64,000 bases of DNA from Modicisalibacter sp033446685 (GTDB lineage Bacteria; Pseudomonadota; Gammaproteobacteria; Pseudomonadales; Halomonadaceae). Of the stretch, positions 63,014 through 64,000 are shown one piece after another. A program made the position numbers and the translations under genes. The stretch is from assembly GCF_033446685.1 (NCBI RefSeq), contig NZ_JAWQLY010000009.1, positions 154,323-218,322 on the forward strand. The letters run 5' to 3'. The notes beneath the pieces were generated by a model, which worked only from the letters and a program-made list of their open reading frames with translations, did no database searches and was not told the origin of the DNA. The first letter of the stretch is position 1; each line of letters starts with the position of its first letter.

Positions 63014-63748
63014 ATGCGGCTGGTCCAAGTCACCGATTGCCACCTGCATGCCGATCCCGCAGCCCGTTCGCGAATGGGCGTGCCGCATCGCCAGCTCCAC
63101 GCGGTACTCGAGCGGGCGCGCTCGCTGCGCCCCGACCTGCTGCTGGTGACCGGGGACATCAGTCAGGACGAGTCGCCGGCCTCCTATCGCCACGCCGCCG
63201 AGGCGTTCTCGGCGCTGGAGTGTCCCTGGTTCTGGCTGCCCGGCAATCACGACCGGCCGCAGTACATGGCCGAGGAGCGGGAGTTGCTCGACGAGGTCGA
63301 CCTGGGCGAGTGGCGTTTGTTGCTGCTCGATTCCCACGTCAATGGCCAGGCCCATGGCGAACTCGGCCAGGCCCAGTTGCAGGCCCTGGCGCTGGCCCTG
63401 GAGGAGGACGACCGGCCGACCCTGCTGGCACTGCATCATCCGCCGGTCGAGGTGGGCTCGGCGTGGATGGATGCCATCGGCCTGACCGATCGCGAGGCCT
63501 TCTGGCAGACCCTTGCCGCCTACGCGCAGGTGCGGGCGATCCTGTTCGGACACATCCACCAGGCCTTCACCGCGCGCCATGCCTCGATGCAGGGCGAGAT
63601 CGTCATCTACGGCTGCCCGGCGACGGCCGACCAGTTTCTCGCCGGCTCGCCGGAGTTCGCCATCGACGAGGCCTCGCGCCCGGGGTTGCGCGTGGTCGAC
63701 CTGGATGCGTCGGGGCTCAATACCTGGATAGAGCGCATCGACAGCTGA
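63014..63748 (+). CDS. cpdA: 3',5'-cyclic AMP phosphodiesterase
   Basis: A 244-residue metallophosphoesterase with all motifs: TDCHLHAD, VTGDISQD, LPGNHDRP, ALHHPPVEVG and FGHIHQAF. It degrades cAMP. The ATG at 63014 gives the usual CpdA start (MRLVQVTDCHLH); an in-frame GTG lies at 63002. Confidence 0.92.
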   Translation: MRLVQVTDCHLHADPAARSRMGVPHRQLHAVLERARSLRPDLLLVTGDISQDESPASYRHAAEAFSALECPWFWLPGNHDRPQYMAEERELLDEVDLGEWRLLLLDSHVNGQAHGELGQAQLQALALALEEDDRPTLLALHHPPVEVGSAWMDAIGLTDREAFWQTLAAYAQVRAILFGHIHQAFTARHASMQGEIVIYGCPATADQFLAGSPEFAIDEASRPGLRVVDLDASGLNTWIERIDS

Positions 63749-63756
63749 CTTTTTAT

Positions 63757-63822
63757 ATTCCTTGATGCGATTAAGGAATGTTTCTTAATTCTTTGACGTT
63801 ATCGTCACTCGCTCGGTAACGT
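63757..63822 (+). promoter_or_regulatory. Candidate control region of cysD
   Basis: Two overlapping inverted repeats, ATTCCTT/AAGGAAT (63757-63779) and ATTAAG/CTTAAT (63770-63789), precede TTGACG (63793-63798) and TAACGT (63817-63822). The AT-rich repeats just upstream of -35 would suit the activator CysB. Confidence 0.45.
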
Positions 63823-63915
63823 ATCCCCGTTCGTCTTCCTGCGTCCGGGCTTGGTGCGTCGTTTTCACGCTGGCCGATGCGGGAGCCCATTGCTTACGAG
63901 AGGTCGCAAGCCGAG

Positions 63916-64000
63916 ATGCTTTCCCCCGAACGCCAGACTCACCTCAAGCAGCTCGAAGCCGAGTCGATCCACATCATCCGCGAAGTGGCCGCCGAGTTCC
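63916..64000 (+). CDS. cysD: Sulfate adenylyltransferase subunit 2, 5' end only
   Basis: Only the first 28 codons are inside the window. They read [19 protein letters not shown], the highly conserved N-terminus of CysD, which with CysN activates sulfate to adenosine phosphosulfate. GAGAGG lies about 15 bases upstream. Confidence 0.9.

Overview
The window looks like chromosomal DNA of a GC-rich gammaproteobacterium, most likely a halomonad (Halomonas or a close relative). The evidence is the enteric-type gene order nudF-yqiB(DUF1249)-cpdA, the cmoM-rsmC pair, greB, cysD, polyhydroxyalkanoate genes, and an N-type ATPase operon of the kind found in marine and halophilic bacteria. The taxonomic call is inference; there is no rRNA here.

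Layout. (1) 1-7.3 kb: the 5' part of a CheB-CheR-PAS signalling protein, a small membrane protein, a TauE/SafE exporter and two divergent L,D-transpeptidases. (2) 7-54 kb: a long accessory block dominated by stress, low-oxygen and energy-saving functions. In order it holds cbpM-cbpA, a glucan phosphorylase, a histone-deacetylase-family protein, a P1B-type metal ATPase, an erythromycin-esterase-like protein, a zinc-ribbon protein with an FNR-like regulator, a phasin, small unknown genes, a nine-gene N-ATPase operon (atpDCQRBEFAG) preceded by ftsH and a DksA/TraR-like gene, PHA synthase with two helper-like genes, an alcohol dehydrogenase, a YhiI-RbbA-YhhJ exporter, the arginine deiminase operon arcDABC, Hsp20, a second alcohol dehydrogenase, an ADP-forming acyl-CoA synthetase fused to an acetyltransferase, a P2-type cation ATPase, and a decaying stretch with a frameshifted DUF2238 gene and a metallo-hydrolase remnant. 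It closes with a sulfur module (MBL hydrolase plus split YeeE/YedE), a TetR regulator and an EamA transporter. (3) 56-64 kb: tRNA-Arg(CCT) followed by ordinary core genes.

How it fits together. FNR/ANR-type 14-bp boxes (TTGAT-N4-ATCAA and close variants) lie upstream of cbpA, the 18.8-kb small gene/porin pair, the dksA-like/ftsH/N-ATPase operon, the 31-kb alcohol dehydrogenase, arcDABC, hsp20 and the acyl-CoA synthetase operon. In four of them a -10-like hexamer begins 28.5-29.5 bp from the box centre, as in class II FNR promoters. The block encodes an FNR-family regulator that keeps the E-x-x-S-R recognition residues but lacks the N-terminal iron-sulfur cysteines. I read the block as an oxygen-limitation/energy-stress survival island: ATP from arginine and acetyl-CoA without respiration, phosphorolysis of glycogen, PHA as carbon/electron store, chaperones, and a dedicated ion-pumping ATPase. 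It resembles, from memory, the low-oxygen-activated (lxa) locus of Burkholderia cenocepacia. Binding and regulation are predictions from sequence only.
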